From Runella salmonicolor (lineage in GTDB: Bacteria; Bacteroidota; Bacteroidia; Cytophagales; Spirosomataceae), in contig NZ_JAMZEL010000008.1 of the NCBI RefSeq assembly GCF_024158025.1, positions 1-64,000 of the forward strand: a stretch of 64,000 nucleotides of DNA, given 5' to 3'. The position numbers and the translations under genes are program-made. Shown piece by piece: positions 18,000 through 27,319 of this stretch (position 1 is the first letter of the stretch; each line of letters opens with the position of its first letter). A model generated the notes under the pieces. It was not told where the DNA came from. It ran no database searches and saw only the letters and a program-made list of their open reading frames with translations.

Positions 18000-19280
18000 T
18001 TATTTGCTAAAGGTGAGGGCTTTGAGTATATATAATTTGTTAATATCCTGTCGAGGTAGGAATAACATTATTAATAACACGTATGATGTATATGACAATA
18101 ATGTTGCAATTGCAGCACCCTTAGCCTGATGAATAGGTATTAGTAAAAAATTTAGAGTAATATTTAATAGACAAACCAATATACTAATTAACATTTGGAT
18201 ATAACTTTTACCTATTATTTGGATATAACTATTAGCAATGCTACTAATGGAAACAAATAAAACTGTTGGTATCATTATTTTAAGAAGAATTATTGAGTGA
18301 TTATAGGAGGAACCATAAAATATATTTATAAAGAAATCAGCAAATAGAAAAGTGGTAACTATTATAAATAGAGAAATATTTCTGTATATTTTATAAAGAT
18401 TCATTAATATAGATGTGTCTTTAAGAAAAATTGACTTTATAATTGAAGGTAAATATGATGCAGTTAATATTGTAGGTACTATAAAAGTAATTTCTAAGAG
18501 TTTTGCAGCTAATGCATAAAGACCACTTTCATGGGATGTGGAGAGCTTTTGAAGTAAAATTTGGTCTATTTTAATATAAATCATAATCATTACTCCTGAA
18601 ATGAAAATGGGCATTGATTCTTTAATAAATAATTTGAAAATGCTCCAATCAAATGACCATTTTCTAATAGAATAACCTTTTTTTTGAAAAATAAAGAGAA
18701 GGATTAGTACTTCTATAACACCTTCAACAAATGTTATATACCCAAATGTTAATATATTAAGTTTGTTTAATATTAAAAATAATTTTAATATTAAACAAAC
18801 TAATGTATTTAAGAACAAGTATGGGACAATGACTTTTACTTGAGATTTTGATTCAAAATAATAAAATATTACATAAAAGGGTCTGAAAGCGTATGGTAAT
18901 GAAAAAAAAAGAATTAACGTTTTTATAAGTGCGGTATCATCTGAAGTAGAAATATATGTAATACTCAAAAGTAAGCACAGTAATGATGCACAAAATATTA
19001 ATGATGATGAAGTCCCTAGATAAATATCTCTTTTATTTTTGTTTTGGACCAAATATCTTATGACTATGTTTTTAATACCTAACTCAGAAAAGGAACCTAA
19101 TATTGAAACAAAGGCGAACGCAAAACTGAAATCACCAAAGGTCTTAATGCCGTAATTTTGGGCTATTAATAGTATTACAATAAAATTTCCTAGCTTACTT
19201 ATTTTATCTATTAATAAATAAAATGTATTAGCTGCAATATTAGTTTTCGAAAACGATATTATCTGGGTGATTATTGACAT
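18000..19280 (-). CDS. Polysaccharide flippase (Wzx, MOP superfamily)
   Basis: A 426-residue polytopic protein with about 12-14 hydrophobic segments. N-terminal LLIAQNYGIKTFGDFSFAFAFVSILG and PIFISGVMIMIYIKIDQILL mid-protein are characteristic of Wzx-type flippases, and the length is normal. It would flip undecaprenyl-PP-linked repeat units to the periplasm. It is the first gene of the AT-rich cassette, starting at ATG 19280 after a 180-bp AT-rich gap behind the Wzz-like gene. Together with the primer, polymerase-like, Wzz-like and export genes it indicates a Wzx/Wzy-dependent pathway. Confidence 0.9.
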   Translation of the reverse strand: MSIITQIISFSKTNIAANTFYLLIDKISKLGNFIVILLIAQNYGIKTFGDFSFAFAFVSILGSFSELGIKNIVIRYLVQNKNKRDIYLGTSSSLIFCASLLCLLLSITYISTSDDTALIKTLILFFSLPYAFRPFYVIFYYFESKSQVKVIVPYLFLNTLVCLILKLFLILNKLNILTFGYITFVEGVIEVLILLFIFQKKGYSIRKWSFDWSIFKLFIKESMPIFISGVMIMIYIKIDQILLQKLSTSHESGLYALAAKLLEITFIVPTILTASYLPSIIKSIFLKDTSILMNLYKIYRNISLFIIVTTFLFADFFINIFYGSSYNHSIILLKIMIPTVLFVSISSIANSYIQIIGKSYIQMLISILVCLLNITLNFLLIPIHQAKGAAIATLLSYTSYVLLIMLFLPRQDINKLYILKALTFSK

Positions 19281-19459
19281 TAGTCAACCTTAATTATTGC
19301 GTACTATTAAACTGAATAAGAATTCGTTTTAAGTAAGAGGTTTTACGTAAACTATACGAAATGCATTTTGTATTACCTTTAAGAATTTCTTTTCTAACTT
19401 AAAGTAAATGTAAAAGAGTATATAAATATTTGATAATTAAATTATTTATTAATCAATTT

Positions 19460-20542
19460 TCAATTGAATATTGTTAATTGCACATAATTCAATGAGGATA
19501 GTATAATTTTAGCTATTATATACAGAATGCTCCCTAGTAAAAAGCATAAAATTATGGTTGTTACCCTCTTCGGCTCACTCCTCTTCAATGGTATCTTCGC
19601 AGGCTCCAGCATCTTAAAAACGGGCGTTTCTTCTTCTACCCGTATCCTTGCCTGCTCATATTGCTGAACCAAACCATTGTACACATTTTGGGCCAACATA
19701 AACTCAGATTGGAGGCGTTGTTCGGTTATTTTGGCCGAATTCATCACCAAAAAGCCATTGCGGTCACGATAACTTGCCAAGGCGGCTTCACTGCTTTGAT
19801 AGCGTTCCTTGGCTTCGTTTACTTGTTTTTGTAAGAATGTCAGTTGTTTACGCGCTTTGTCGGTTCGATAATTCGTTACATATTCTTTAAGGTACTCAAC
19901 CGATAATCGAGCTACAGTGGCAGCTACGACAGGGTCGGGCATTTTGGTATTAATGGTAATGATTCCCGTTTTACGATCAAAGGCTGTAACGACCCGTTGT
20001 TGAATCTGCTTTACCAAGGCTTCTTGTTTTTGGGTAAGTTCTACCGCCTTACTCGCTTGCTTGGGGTCTAGTTTAGGTTTTTCTTCATTTTCAGAATCAA
20101 ACAATTGATCAAGCCAACTTTCATTCAGTGATTCAAAGTAGCTTTTTAGACTGATTGTTTTTTGAGTCGATGACACAAAAACGTTTTGTTCCAGTAAATA
20201 TAAAGCAAAAGGCAGGCTTTGGGTAACACTTGGATAAAGATCGGGCCGAATGGCTTCGGTACTGTTCATTTGAGAAATATCTATTCCGGCCAATCCTGCT
20301 AAGGCACCTAGTCCTCCCATTTTGGTTAAGGCGCTACTGGATGCAATTTCGGGTAATACCACTGCTTTTGATTCAAACTCTTTTTGGGCAGTAAAGGCAT
20401 AAATGGCCCCTAAAACACCAAATCCCGCTCCCCAAAGCACCATACTGCGCAAATTACTTTTAAAAAAATGAATGATATCAGCAAGGCTAATCTCTATCTC
20501 ATTTGAAGGGTTAGGGTTGGTATTTGATGTTGAATCTTGCAT
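19460..20542 (-). CDS. Wzz-like chain-length determinant/PCP protein
   Basis: A 360-residue polysaccharide co-polymerase. The N-terminal EIEISLADIIHFFKSNLRSMVLWGAGFGVLGAIYAF holds the cytosolic tail and first membrane helix. A long periplasmic coiled-coil region follows (KQLTFLQKQVNEAKERYQSSE...), then the proline-rich segment LEPAKIPLKRSEPKRVTTII and the second helix. No tyrosine-kinase domain is present. ATG 20542 is preferred to TTG 20563. It follows the SLBB exporter by about 70 bp in an operon. The last residues (SSLNYVQLTIFN) are encoded by AT-rich DNA unlike the rest, consistent with a recombination junction. Confidence 0.88.
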   Translation of the reverse strand: MQDSTSNTNPNPSNEIEISLADIIHFFKSNLRSMVLWGAGFGVLGAIYAFTAQKEFESKAVVLPEIASSSALTKMGGLGALAGLAGIDISQMNSTEAIRPDLYPSVTQSLPFALYLLEQNVFVSSTQKTISLKSYFESLNESWLDQLFDSENEEKPKLDPKQASKAVELTQKQEALVKQIQQRVVTAFDRKTGIITINTKMPDPVVAATVARLSVEYLKEYVTNYRTDKARKQLTFLQKQVNEAKERYQSSEAALASYRDRNGFLVMNSAKITEQRLQSEFMLAQNVYNGLVQQYEQARIRVEEETPVFKMLEPAKIPLKRSEPKRVTTIILCFLLGSILYIIAKIILSSLNYVQLTIFN

Positions 20543-20613
20543 AAATTGATTTTGAAGAATCAATTGGGTTAAATTGATGACGTGACTTTGTATAAAAAGT
20601 CACGGATAAACGA

Positions 20614-22953
20614 TTATAATCTTGATATAAGTGTAACCGCGGCCAAGATTAAGGTACTGGTAAACGACAAAATAACAGGGCCAGTCAGGTCAGAACGACG
20701 TTCGTCTTTTGGTTTATAAGGAACTGAAATAACGCTGCCTGGTTGAATTTTTGGACGGATGTTAAAGAACAGGAATTTGCGTGTACGCTCGGTGTATCCG
20801 TTGGCATAAGTTACATATACGCGGCTTTTCATGGCCCGTTCTCCGTATCCTCCTGCCTGTGATAAATAATCATCGTAGTTAAATCCTTTAGAATAATTTA
20901 CGACAGAAGGATTGAGTACCGCACCGTCTATGCGTACTAATTCGGAACGCTCGGGAATGAAGAGGGTGTCCCCTTCTTCTAAGATAATATTGCTTTCAAG
21001 GGTTGGATTTTCGACAATCTTTTGAATGTCCAGTGCAATGCGCTCACCGCCTCTCCTGAATACCGCGTTGGGAAGGTAACCATTTAATTTGGGTCCACCA
21101 GCACGTTCCAACAATTGCGTAACGCGCTCGCTGTTGTTTTGGATGGCGTAGGTACCAGGATAATTTACTTCTCCCATTATTACTACGCTTCTTTGTTTGT
21201 CGTAGCGCGTTGATTTTCTGATATATATAATGTCAAATGGCTGAAGCTGAAATTCCTTATCGGAGGCTAACAAAGATAAATCGCGGTTTATTTTTAAGGT
21301 AATAATTTGGATGGTTACGTTTTCAGGAACGTCGGGTAGATTAGTTTCTTTTATACGTCGTGCAATCTCAATCCGGCTGTCAATCGCACCGTCGGTGAGA
21401 CCGCCCGCTTGGGTGATTAAATCCGAAACGGTCATCCCTTCGGCAAAAGGAAGGTCGGAAGGGTTGTTGATTTCGCCCACGATGGTAACAAAGTATTCTT
21501 CCCGTAGATTTTTTATGGACGATATAACCACACTGTCTTGGTTCTTTAATTCAATATCAGGCAGTTCATTGGACAGCACTTTGCCTAACGCAACGGCAAT
21601 TACCTCGGGTTCGCGATTGGCTTTTTCGCGGTGAATCAAGGCGCGGTTCAGAAAAGCATCTTCACGCACGCCTTCTGATTGGTTGATAAGATCTTTAAGC
21701 GTTTTTAAATTGTCGCCAAGTGCGTATTCTCCTGGACGAAAAACGGCCCCTTTTACGACCACTTTGTTATCAAATCGCTCCAATACTTTACCCACCATGA
21801 TGGCATCGCCGCTTTGGGGAAGAAAAGTAGCATACTCATTTTTTATCACCGTAACTACCTTGCGCGCCTTATCGGTGTTGCGGCGCATGGTTATGGATGC
21901 CTGATAGGCGTGCTCATTAAAACCGCCCGCCAAATCGACTAACTGCTGAAGGGTTTCTCCCTTTTTTAGTTCATAAATAGCAGGGCGTTTTACTTCCCCG
22001 TCCAGTTCTACGCGAGTGAGATAAAACGGTACTTGAATAATGTCTTGGTCCTGTAAAATAATGTTATCAGCCTGACTGGCCCGGAGCAGAAAGTCATATA
22101 TGTCAATCGTACGAACAACTTTGTTATTTCGTATGACGTTTATGGCGCGAAAAGAACCATTTTTATTCGGCCCTCCGCATAGATAAAGGGCGTTGAATGC
22201 GGTGGCCAATGAAGAAACGGTATAGACGCCAGGTTTTACAACTTCACCCGTCACCATTACTTTGATACTTCGGATGTTGCCCAAATTGATGGAAGCAAAA
22301 GAACCGCTGGAATTGAGGCCCGCGTAGGATTGCCGTAATCGACCGACAATTTTGTCCCGTGCTTCTTCAATCGTAAGGCCACTCACGTAGATTGGCGCCA
22401 GATTCAACACTTTAACCGTTCCTTCTGGGCTGACTTTCAGACGATAAGAGCCTTTGGCGTCGCCGTAAATTTCAACAAGTAATTCGTCGTCGGGACCTAA
22501 TTGGTAGTTTTTGGGAGTAGCGATGCGCAAGCTTGGCTCGAAAGTGAGTCCTTCGGTATTAAATAACTCACTGCCATATACTTTAAGTGGCTCTTTTTTA
22601 AGGACTTTTAGGGTATCCTTTTCTTTTTCAATATCGCGCTTGCTCAATTTACCGATTTGTTGTCGGCTAAGTTTCAGAGAATCAGCGTCAGTAAGGTCTT
22701 CTTTGTTTTCTTTGTCTTGTACTTCGGCGAGCCGCTTACGCATGAGGGAGATGTCAGAGAGCGTAAATCCCTGTGCTAAAGCCGCTTGTTCGATTTGCAT
22801 TTCAGACATTCCGCTCGCTTTGGCTTTTTCGTAGAAGGCTTTCACTTGGGAATCACTCAGTTGCTCTACTTTAGACGGAGTTTGTGCTTTAATTCCCGAT
22901 GATAAAGTTAAACAAAAAAAACTGAAGAAGAAAAATCGAATTTGTGGAGTCAC
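20614..22953 (-). CDS. Polysaccharide export outer-membrane protein with SLBB repeats (Wza-like)
   Basis: A 779-residue exporter. A GTG start at 22953 leads straight into a signal peptide (RFFFFSFFCLTLSSGIKAQ). After a charged helical linker, YQLGPDDELLVEIYGDAKGSYRLKVSPEG (about residues 150-178) is the polysaccharide-export domain. Several SLBB repeats follow, recognisable by recurring VxVxGEVxxPGxY patterns (MVTGEVVKPGVYTV, VVKGAVFRPGEYAL, TIVGEINNPSDLP, VIMGEVNYPGTYAI), and a C-terminal membrane segment ends the protein. It would form the outer-membrane channel. Members with many SLBB repeats and about 800 residues are common in Bacteroidota. Regulation is probably from the promoter-like site at 23055-23086. 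Confidence 0.92.
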   Translation of the reverse strand: MTPQIRFFFFSFFCLTLSSGIKAQTPSKVEQLSDSQVKAFYEKAKASGMSEMQIEQAALAQGFTLSDISLMRKRLAEVQDKENKEDLTDADSLKLSRQQIGKLSKRDIEKEKDTLKVLKKEPLKVYGSELFNTEGLTFEPSLRIATPKNYQLGPDDELLVEIYGDAKGSYRLKVSPEGTVKVLNLAPIYVSGLTIEEARDKIVGRLRQSYAGLNSSGSFASINLGNIRSIKVMVTGEVVKPGVYTVSSLATAFNALYLCGGPNKNGSFRAINVIRNNKVVRTIDIYDFLLRASQADNIILQDQDIIQVPFYLTRVELDGEVKRPAIYELKKGETLQQLVDLAGGFNEHAYQASITMRRNTDKARKVVTVIKNEYATFLPQSGDAIMVGKVLERFDNKVVVKGAVFRPGEYALGDNLKTLKDLINQSEGVREDAFLNRALIHREKANREPEVIAVALGKVLSNELPDIELKNQDSVVISSIKNLREEYFVTIVGEINNPSDLPFAEGMTVSDLITQAGGLTDGAIDSRIEIARRIKETNLPDVPENVTIQIITLKINRDLSLLASDKEFQLQPFDIIYIRKSTRYDKQRSVVIMGEVNYPGTYAIQNNSERVTQLLERAGGPKLNGYLPNAVFRRGGERIALDIQKIVENPTLESNIILEEGDTLFIPERSELVRIDGAVLNPSVVNYSKGFNYDDYLSQAGGYGERAMKSRVYVTYANGYTERTRKFLFFNIRPKIQPGSVISVPYKPKDERRSDLTGPVILSFTSTLILAAVTLISRL

Positions 22954-23054
22954 AGGTTCCGTGGTCTAGTTTATAAAGTAGGCGTTGATGTCGAAATAAT
23001 ACCGCAGAATTGCCCAATTATTTCTAAAAATCTTGAATTAAGATAAATTCTGCT

Positions 23055-23086
23055 CAAAAATAGGGAACAAATTCATACTATCGAAA
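23055..23086 (-). promoter_or_regulatory. Bacteroidota-type promoter candidate for the export operon
   Basis: On the minus strand, TTTC (23086-23083), 20 bp, then TATTTTTG (23062-23055). The -7 element matches TAnnTTTG exactly and the -33 has one mismatch. It is about 100 bp upstream of GTG 22953. Confidence 0.5.
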
Positions 23087-23095
23087 AAATATTAC

Positions 23096-23126
23096 TTTAT
23101 TTTACTTATCGGTTCATTTATCTTTG
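23096..23126 (+). promoter_or_regulatory. Bacteroidota-type promoter candidate for the permease gene
   Basis: TTTA (23096-23099), 19 bp, then TATCTTTG (23119-23126), an exact TAnnTTTG. ATG 23155 follows 28 bp later. It is back to back with the minus-strand promoter at 23055-23086. Confidence 0.55.
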
Positions 23127-23154
23127 TCAATAAACCTAACCCTTTTCTCGCTTT

Positions 23155-24636
23155 ATGCCCAATTCTACAACCAAACAATTTAAACAATCCTTAGGTCTGC
23201 TCGATGCCACGATGCTCGTTTCTGGAGCAATGATTGGTTCGGGCATTTTTATTGTAAGTGCCGATATGGCGCGTATGCTTGGCTCAACGGGCTGGCTATT
23301 GGTCGCTTGGGTGTTGACGGGCGTCGTGACCGTGGCGGCAGCACTAAGTTATGGCGAATTAGCGGGCATGATGCCCAAAGCAGGAGGGCAATATATCTAC
23401 ATTCAGCGGGCTTTCGGCCCTTTGACAAGTTTTGTGTATGGTTGGACCGTTTTTATGGTGATTCAAACGGGCACTATCGCCGCTGTTGCTGTGGCATTTA
23501 CCAAATATTCGGCGGTATTTTTTCCAAAACTAAATTTTCAGAATGCCGAAAATGTATTGTTCAGCCTTGGCCCCATAGATGTTTATGCCGGTACTTTTTA
23601 TGCCATTGCTTGTATTGTGCTCCTTACTTATATTAATACGCAAGGGGTAAATGCGGGCAAGTTGATTCAAAACATTTTTACTTCCACTAAGCTGGTCGCG
23701 TTGTTTGGCTTGATATTGATTGGCATTGGGTACGGCCTTCAAAGCGGAGTACTGGGTCAAAATTTTGAAAATGCGTGGGATGCCAGTCGGGTGTCGAAAG
23801 AAACAGGAGAAGTGACGATGATTTCGGGGATGGCCCTGATTGTGGCGCTAGGAGTGGCAATGATTGGGTCGCTTTTTTCTTCGGATGCTTGGAACAATGT
23901 CACGTTTATTGCGGCTGAAATCAAGAATCCCAAGAAGAACATTCCATTGAGCCTTTTGTTAGGAACGCTGATTGTCACGGTACTGTACGTATTAGCCAAC
24001 ATTGCTTATCTGTGTATTTTACCTTTAAAAGGCTCAAATACGGGGGCGGATGTGATGGCGCAAGGAATTCAATTTGCCGAATATCCCACCGACCGGGTCG
24101 CAACTGCTGCCATGTCGGTCATCTTTGGAAGCTCGTCGGCGGGGATTATGGCCGTGTTGATTATGATTTCAACGTTTGGCTGTATCAACGGGTTGATTCT
24201 GGCGGGCGCTCGTTTGTATTATGCCATGGCACAGGATGGTCTATTTTTGAAACAGGCGTCAAAATTAAATGAGAAATCGGTACCCGGCAAGGCGCTGTGG
24301 GTGCAGTGTATTTGGGCTTCATTGCTGTGTTTGTCGGGGAGTTATAATCAACTCCTGAATTATTGTACGTTTGGTTCCTTGATTTTCTACATGGTTACCA
24401 TTACGGGAATTTTTGTGCTTCGTCGCCGTGAGCCTACGGCGGAGCGCCCCTACAAAGCGGTGGGCTATCCTTTTGTGCCTATTTTTTACCTTGTGGTTAC
24501 GATGGGAATTTGTTTGATTTTATTGAGCGATTCCAATACTCGTTTTGATACCGGGATGGGGTTGTTGATTGCAGCCGTGGGCATTCCCGTTTATTACATT
24601 ACCAGAAAATCGGGAGGCGGCAAAAAAGCAATTTAA
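23155..24636 (+). CDS. APC family amino-acid permease
   Basis: A 493-residue polytopic transporter of the amino acid-polyamine-organocation superfamily, LAT-like group. The first helix carries SGAMIGSGIFIVSADMAR (about residues 23-40), with the unwound GSGIF substrate motif. About 12 membrane segments follow, and SYGELAGMMPKAGGQYIYI is the typical TM2-TM3 region. It would import or exchange amino acids at the inner membrane. The stop at 24636 lies 43 bp before the MFS start, and both genes read the same way, so an operon is likely. Substrate is not inferable. Confidence 0.92.
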   Translation: MPNSTTKQFKQSLGLLDATMLVSGAMIGSGIFIVSADMARMLGSTGWLLVAWVLTGVVTVAAALSYGELAGMMPKAGGQYIYIQRAFGPLTSFVYGWTVFMVIQTGTIAAVAVAFTKYSAVFFPKLNFQNAENVLFSLGPIDVYAGTFYAIACIVLLTYINTQGVNAGKLIQNIFTSTKLVALFGLILIGIGYGLQSGVLGQNFENAWDASRVSKETGEVTMISGMALIVALGVAMIGSLFSSDAWNNVTFIAAEIKNPKKNIPLSLLLGTLIVTVLYVLANIAYLCILPLKGSNTGADVMAQGIQFAEYPTDRVATAAMSVIFGSSSAGIMAVLIMISTFGCINGLILAGARLYYAMAQDGLFLKQASKLNEKSVPGKALWVQCIWASLLCLSGSYNQLLNYCTFGSLIFYMVTITGIFVLRRREPTAERPYKAVGYPFVPIFYLVVTMGICLILLSDSNTRFDTGMGLLIAAVGIPVYYITRKSGGGKKAI

Positions 24637-24679
24637 AACCCTTATTCAACGTAAGCAGGTAAAGCAAAAACTCAGCAGT

Positions 24680-25987
24680 ATGGAAAAGAACAAACCCTCC
24701 ATTCTTAACGCTTGGTGTATGTACGATTGGGCCAATTCTGTACATTCACTGGTCATTGTTTCGGCCATTTTTCCGATTTACTTCAGCAACACGGCAGTCA
24801 ATGCGCAGGGTGGACCCGACGTGGAGTTTATGGGAATGACCGTTAATAACTCCGCGCTTTTTTCATTTGCGGTGTCGTTTGCCTTTTTGTTTATTGCCTT
24901 GGTCAACCCTATTTTGGGAGCCATAGCTGACTTTAGCGGCAGCAAAAAGCGCTTTATGCAGTTTTTTGTGTATTTGGGGTCATTTTCTTGTTTACTACTT
25001 TATTTTTTTAATCGTGAAAACCTGGAGCTTGGCGTCGTTGCATTTGCCATTTCTCTGATTGGGTGGTCGGGGAGTATCGTCTTTTATAACGCCTACTTGC
25101 CCGAAATCGCGACCGAAAATCGCTACGATAAGCTCTCGGCCCGGGGCTTTACGATGGGCTACATCGGAAGTGTGCTTTTGCTGATTTTCAACCTTACGAT
25201 GCTCATCAAACCTGAATGGTACGGCGGGATTGACTCGGGTACTGCCTGTCGGATTTCATTTGTGACGGTGGCGGTTTGGTGGGTGGGTTTTGCCCAAATT
25301 CCTTTTTATTATTTACCAAACGGCACTCCGTCGGGGTTGAAGCGGGAAGGGGGATGGATTTGGAATGGCTTTCGTGAACTCAAAAAAGTGTTGGGTGAAT
25401 TGAGTCATTTGCCCATTACCAAACGATTCTTGGTGGCCTTTTTCTTCTATAACATGGGCGTGCAGACCGTTATGTACATCGGCACAATTTTTGGAAGCAA
25501 TGAATTGCACTTGCCCGACAATGCCCTGATTGTAACCATTTTATTGCTTCAACTCTTGGCCATCGTGGGGGCGTACTGTGCGGCCGTACTGTCGGGAAAA
25601 TGGGGGAATACAATTACGATTTCGGGGATTTTAGTGATATGGATTGGTGTGTGCATAACGGCTTACTTTGTCACAACCGAAGTGCAATTTTATGGATTAG
25701 CGGCGGGGATTGGGTTTGTCATGGGCGGGGTTCAGTCGCTTTCCCGTTCAACTTACGCCAAGCTTTTACCCGACAATACGCCCGACACGGCGTCTTATTT
25801 TAGTTTTTATGATGCCTGCGATAAATTCTCCACTTTTTTGGGGACGACCATTTTTGGCACCATTACTCAAGTATCGGGAATGCGAAACAGCCTTTTGTTT
25901 TTAGCGTTGATTTTTGTGATTGGGTTATTGATTTTACGTCGGATTCCCTCACAAAAAATTTACCGAAGCCCTTTGAGTACTTCCTAA
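24680..25987 (+). CDS. UMF1-type MFS transporter (Atg22-like)
   Basis: A 435-residue MFS protein of the UMF1/Vps22-like family. The signature near the N-terminus, NAWCMYDWANSVHSLVI, is diagnostic (residues of about 8-24). Later GIGFVMGGVQSLSRSTYAKLLP and FSFYDACDKFSTFLG are equally typical. I chose ATG 24680; the longer open frame starting at 24569 lies inside the permease gene. Eukaryotic homologues export amino acids from vacuoles, so pairing with an amino-acid permease is suggestive. About 12 membrane segments are visible. The promoter of tRNA-Val overlaps its last codons. Confidence 0.9.
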   Translation: MEKNKPSILNAWCMYDWANSVHSLVIVSAIFPIYFSNTAVNAQGGPDVEFMGMTVNNSALFSFAVSFAFLFIALVNPILGAIADFSGSKKRFMQFFVYLGSFSCLLLYFFNRENLELGVVAFAISLIGWSGSIVFYNAYLPEIATENRYDKLSARGFTMGYIGSVLLLIFNLTMLIKPEWYGGIDSGTACRISFVTVAVWWVGFAQIPFYYLPNGTPSGLKREGGWIWNGFRELKKVLGELSHLPITKRFLVAFFFYNMGVQTVMYIGTIFGSNELHLPDNALIVTILLLQLLAIVGAYCAAVLSGKWGNTITISGILVIWIGVCITAYFVTTEVQFYGLAAGIGFVMGGVQSLSRSTYAKLLPDNTPDTASYFSFYDACDKFSTFLGTTIFGTITQVSGMRNSLLFLALIFVIGLLILRRIPSQKIYRSPLSTS

Positions 25988-26001
25988 AGTTAGTATCTTT
26001 G
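25972..26001 (+). promoter_or_regulatory. Promoter candidate for tRNA-Val
   Basis: TTTG (25972-25975), 18 bp, TATCTTTG (25994-26001), which matches TAnnTTTG exactly. The -33 lies inside the last codons of the MFS gene. Transcription would begin just before the leader hairpin at 26007. Confidence 0.6.
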
Positions 26002-26006
26002 CGCTC

Positions 26007-26055
26007 CAAAGGAGGAATAATGCAGGCAATCACCCCATCGTTATTTCTCCTTTGA
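26007..26055 (+). promoter_or_regulatory. Leader hairpin with an SD-led mini-ORF upstream of tRNA-Val
   Basis: CAAAGGAGGAATAA (26007-26020) can pair with 26041-26054 over 14 positions including one G-U, around a 20-base loop. The left arm contains a strong Shine-Dalgarno sequence (AGGAGG) followed by ATG at 26020. An 11-codon frame runs to TGA at 26053-26055 (MQAITPSLFLL). The ribosome site would be hidden by the pairing. It ends 9 bp before the tRNA. Translation is not shown, and the hairpin might instead be a processing signal. Confidence 0.45.
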
Positions 26056-26064
26056 CATAAAAAT

Positions 26065-26139
26065 AGGATCTTAGCTCAGTTGGTTCAGAGCGCTGCCTTG
26101 ACAGGGCAGAGGTCATCGGTTCGAGCCCGTTAGGTCCTA
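26065..26139 (+). tRNA. tRNA-Val (GAC)
   Basis: A complete 75-nt cloverleaf. The acceptor AGGATCT pairs with AGGTCCT with one G-T. The D arm is AGCTCAGTTGGTTCAGAGC. The anticodon stem CTGCC/GGCAG has loop TTGACAG with anticodon GAC, and the T arm contains GGTTCGAGCC. CCA is not encoded; the discriminator A is followed by C and A residues. A promoter-like site lies 64 bp upstream. Confidence 0.95.
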
Positions 26140-26142
26140 CAA

Positions 26143-26181
26143 AAAGCCGTAACTTGCAGATTATTAGCATGTTGCGGCTTT
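26143..26181 (+). terminator. Terminator after tRNA-Val
   Basis: AAAGCCGTAAC (26143-26153) pairs with GTTGCGGCTTT (26171-26181), with one internal T-G mismatch, and is followed by TCTTGTTTTC. Confidence 0.6.
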
Positions 26182-26290
26182 CTTGTTTTCGGTAGATTTC
26201 TGATGCCTGCTTATATTCGCTCACAACTATCCCATAAGCGGCAATTCTTTTCTGATAAAACACTAAAACTTTGGTTTGACTACGCACAAG

Positions 26291-27289
26291 TCATTTCACC
26301 ACTTCATTGACTTTTTGTAGCCATATTCCCTGCCCGTAGCAGCTCCAATGCGTATCGCTGAGGGCGTATACTTCGGTGGAATGTTGATTGAAAAGCCCCC
26401 ATACATCTATGATGGGCGTTTGGAGTGCTGGGTGGTTTTGCACCCGCTCCACCAAATGATTGTAATTGCCCATTTCGGGCGCTACAATGCTGGTTTTGTT
26501 GGGAATGATGGCCAGATAAACTTCATCAAAACCCTGCGAACGATAATATTCCTTCGTCGCATTTACGCCTTTGATTAACTTGTTAAGTTCTGTATCTGGA
26601 AAAGGATAGAAAGAAGAGGTGATGCGGGTAGAGTCGGTATCCCAACAAAACAAAATGTTTTTGCCGTCGGGCGAAATCGCTACTTGGTCGTTGTGACGGC
26701 CAAACCAAGCCAAATTTAGCGCCGCTTTCCACTCTTTTATTTTCAAGAAAAAATCACTTGAAAACACAAAACTAGCCAATGCTTCTTCGCTTTCATGAAG
26801 GATGGCGTCCCAACTTTTGGGTTGGGGGGCTTCATTGGTAGGCGGGTTTTTGACGGATGCTTGGCTGATTTTTAGGGTTCGAACGGGCACCGCAAAATGT
26901 TCTCTGAAATGCCGTTCAACGGTTTCAAGGATTAAGATATTTCGTTGTTCGGGGTTCAATTGTACCTCTAGCGAGTCATTCCAGTGGGTACGCAGGTAAC
27001 TTTTAACGCCAAAGTCACGTTGGTCGATGCGCTGTTTTTCGGTAAAACTATCCCCGATGATGTAGAGCGCGATGTTGTTTTTGGGCGGAGTATTGACGAA
27101 TTTTTTCGGACAGGCTGCCGTCCGTTCTTTGAACTGGGGCAAATTGGAAAGTCGGTATAAATCCCCGTAGCGGTACGAATCTTCGGTGAGCCCCAATTCC
27201 AGCGCACCACGGCTCAGAATTGGGTGGCAACCAATGACCCAAAGCAGTGAAAAAAAAGCAAGACAGATGTATTGAAGGACTTTTTTCAT
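26291..27289 (-). CDS. SGNH/AlgX-like lipoprotein, putative glycan O-acetyl transferase or esterase
   Basis: A 332-residue protein. The N-terminal hydrophobic segment ends in VIGC (Cys 21), which fits a lipobox, so it may be a lipoprotein facing the periplasm. YIIGDSF (about residues 76-82) has the SGNH block I serine and SDTHWSCYG near residue 313 has the Asp-x-His pair, the arrangement of AlgX/AlgJ-type acetyltransferases. The rest is not recognisable. It is the last gene of a minus-strand run that contains an acyltransferase-3 and glycosyltransferases, so acetylation of a surface glycan is plausible. The 30-bp gap to the 908-residue gene suggests cotranscription. Confidence 0.6.
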   Translation of the reverse strand: MKKVLQYICLAFFSLLWVIGCHPILSRGALELGLTEDSYRYGDLYRLSNLPQFKERTAACPKKFVNTPPKNNIALYIIGDSFTEKQRIDQRDFGVKSYLRTHWNDSLEVQLNPEQRNILILETVERHFREHFAVPVRTLKISQASVKNPPTNEAPQPKSWDAILHESEEALASFVFSSDFFLKIKEWKAALNLAWFGRHNDQVAISPDGKNILFCWDTDSTRITSSFYPFPDTELNKLIKGVNATKEYYRSQGFDEVYLAIIPNKTSIVAPEMGNYNHLVERVQNHPALQTPIIDVWGLFNQHSTEVYALSDTHWSCYGQGIWLQKVNEVVK

Positions 27290-27319
27290 CGTGCTGTAAA
27301 ATTGAAATGGCGCGTCTCG

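Noticed and set aside
26030..26287. Minus-strand 85-residue frame over tRNA-Val
   Set aside because: It is antisense to the tRNA, and its GLEPMTSALSRQRS-like translation is a known artefact of reading tRNA genes backwards.
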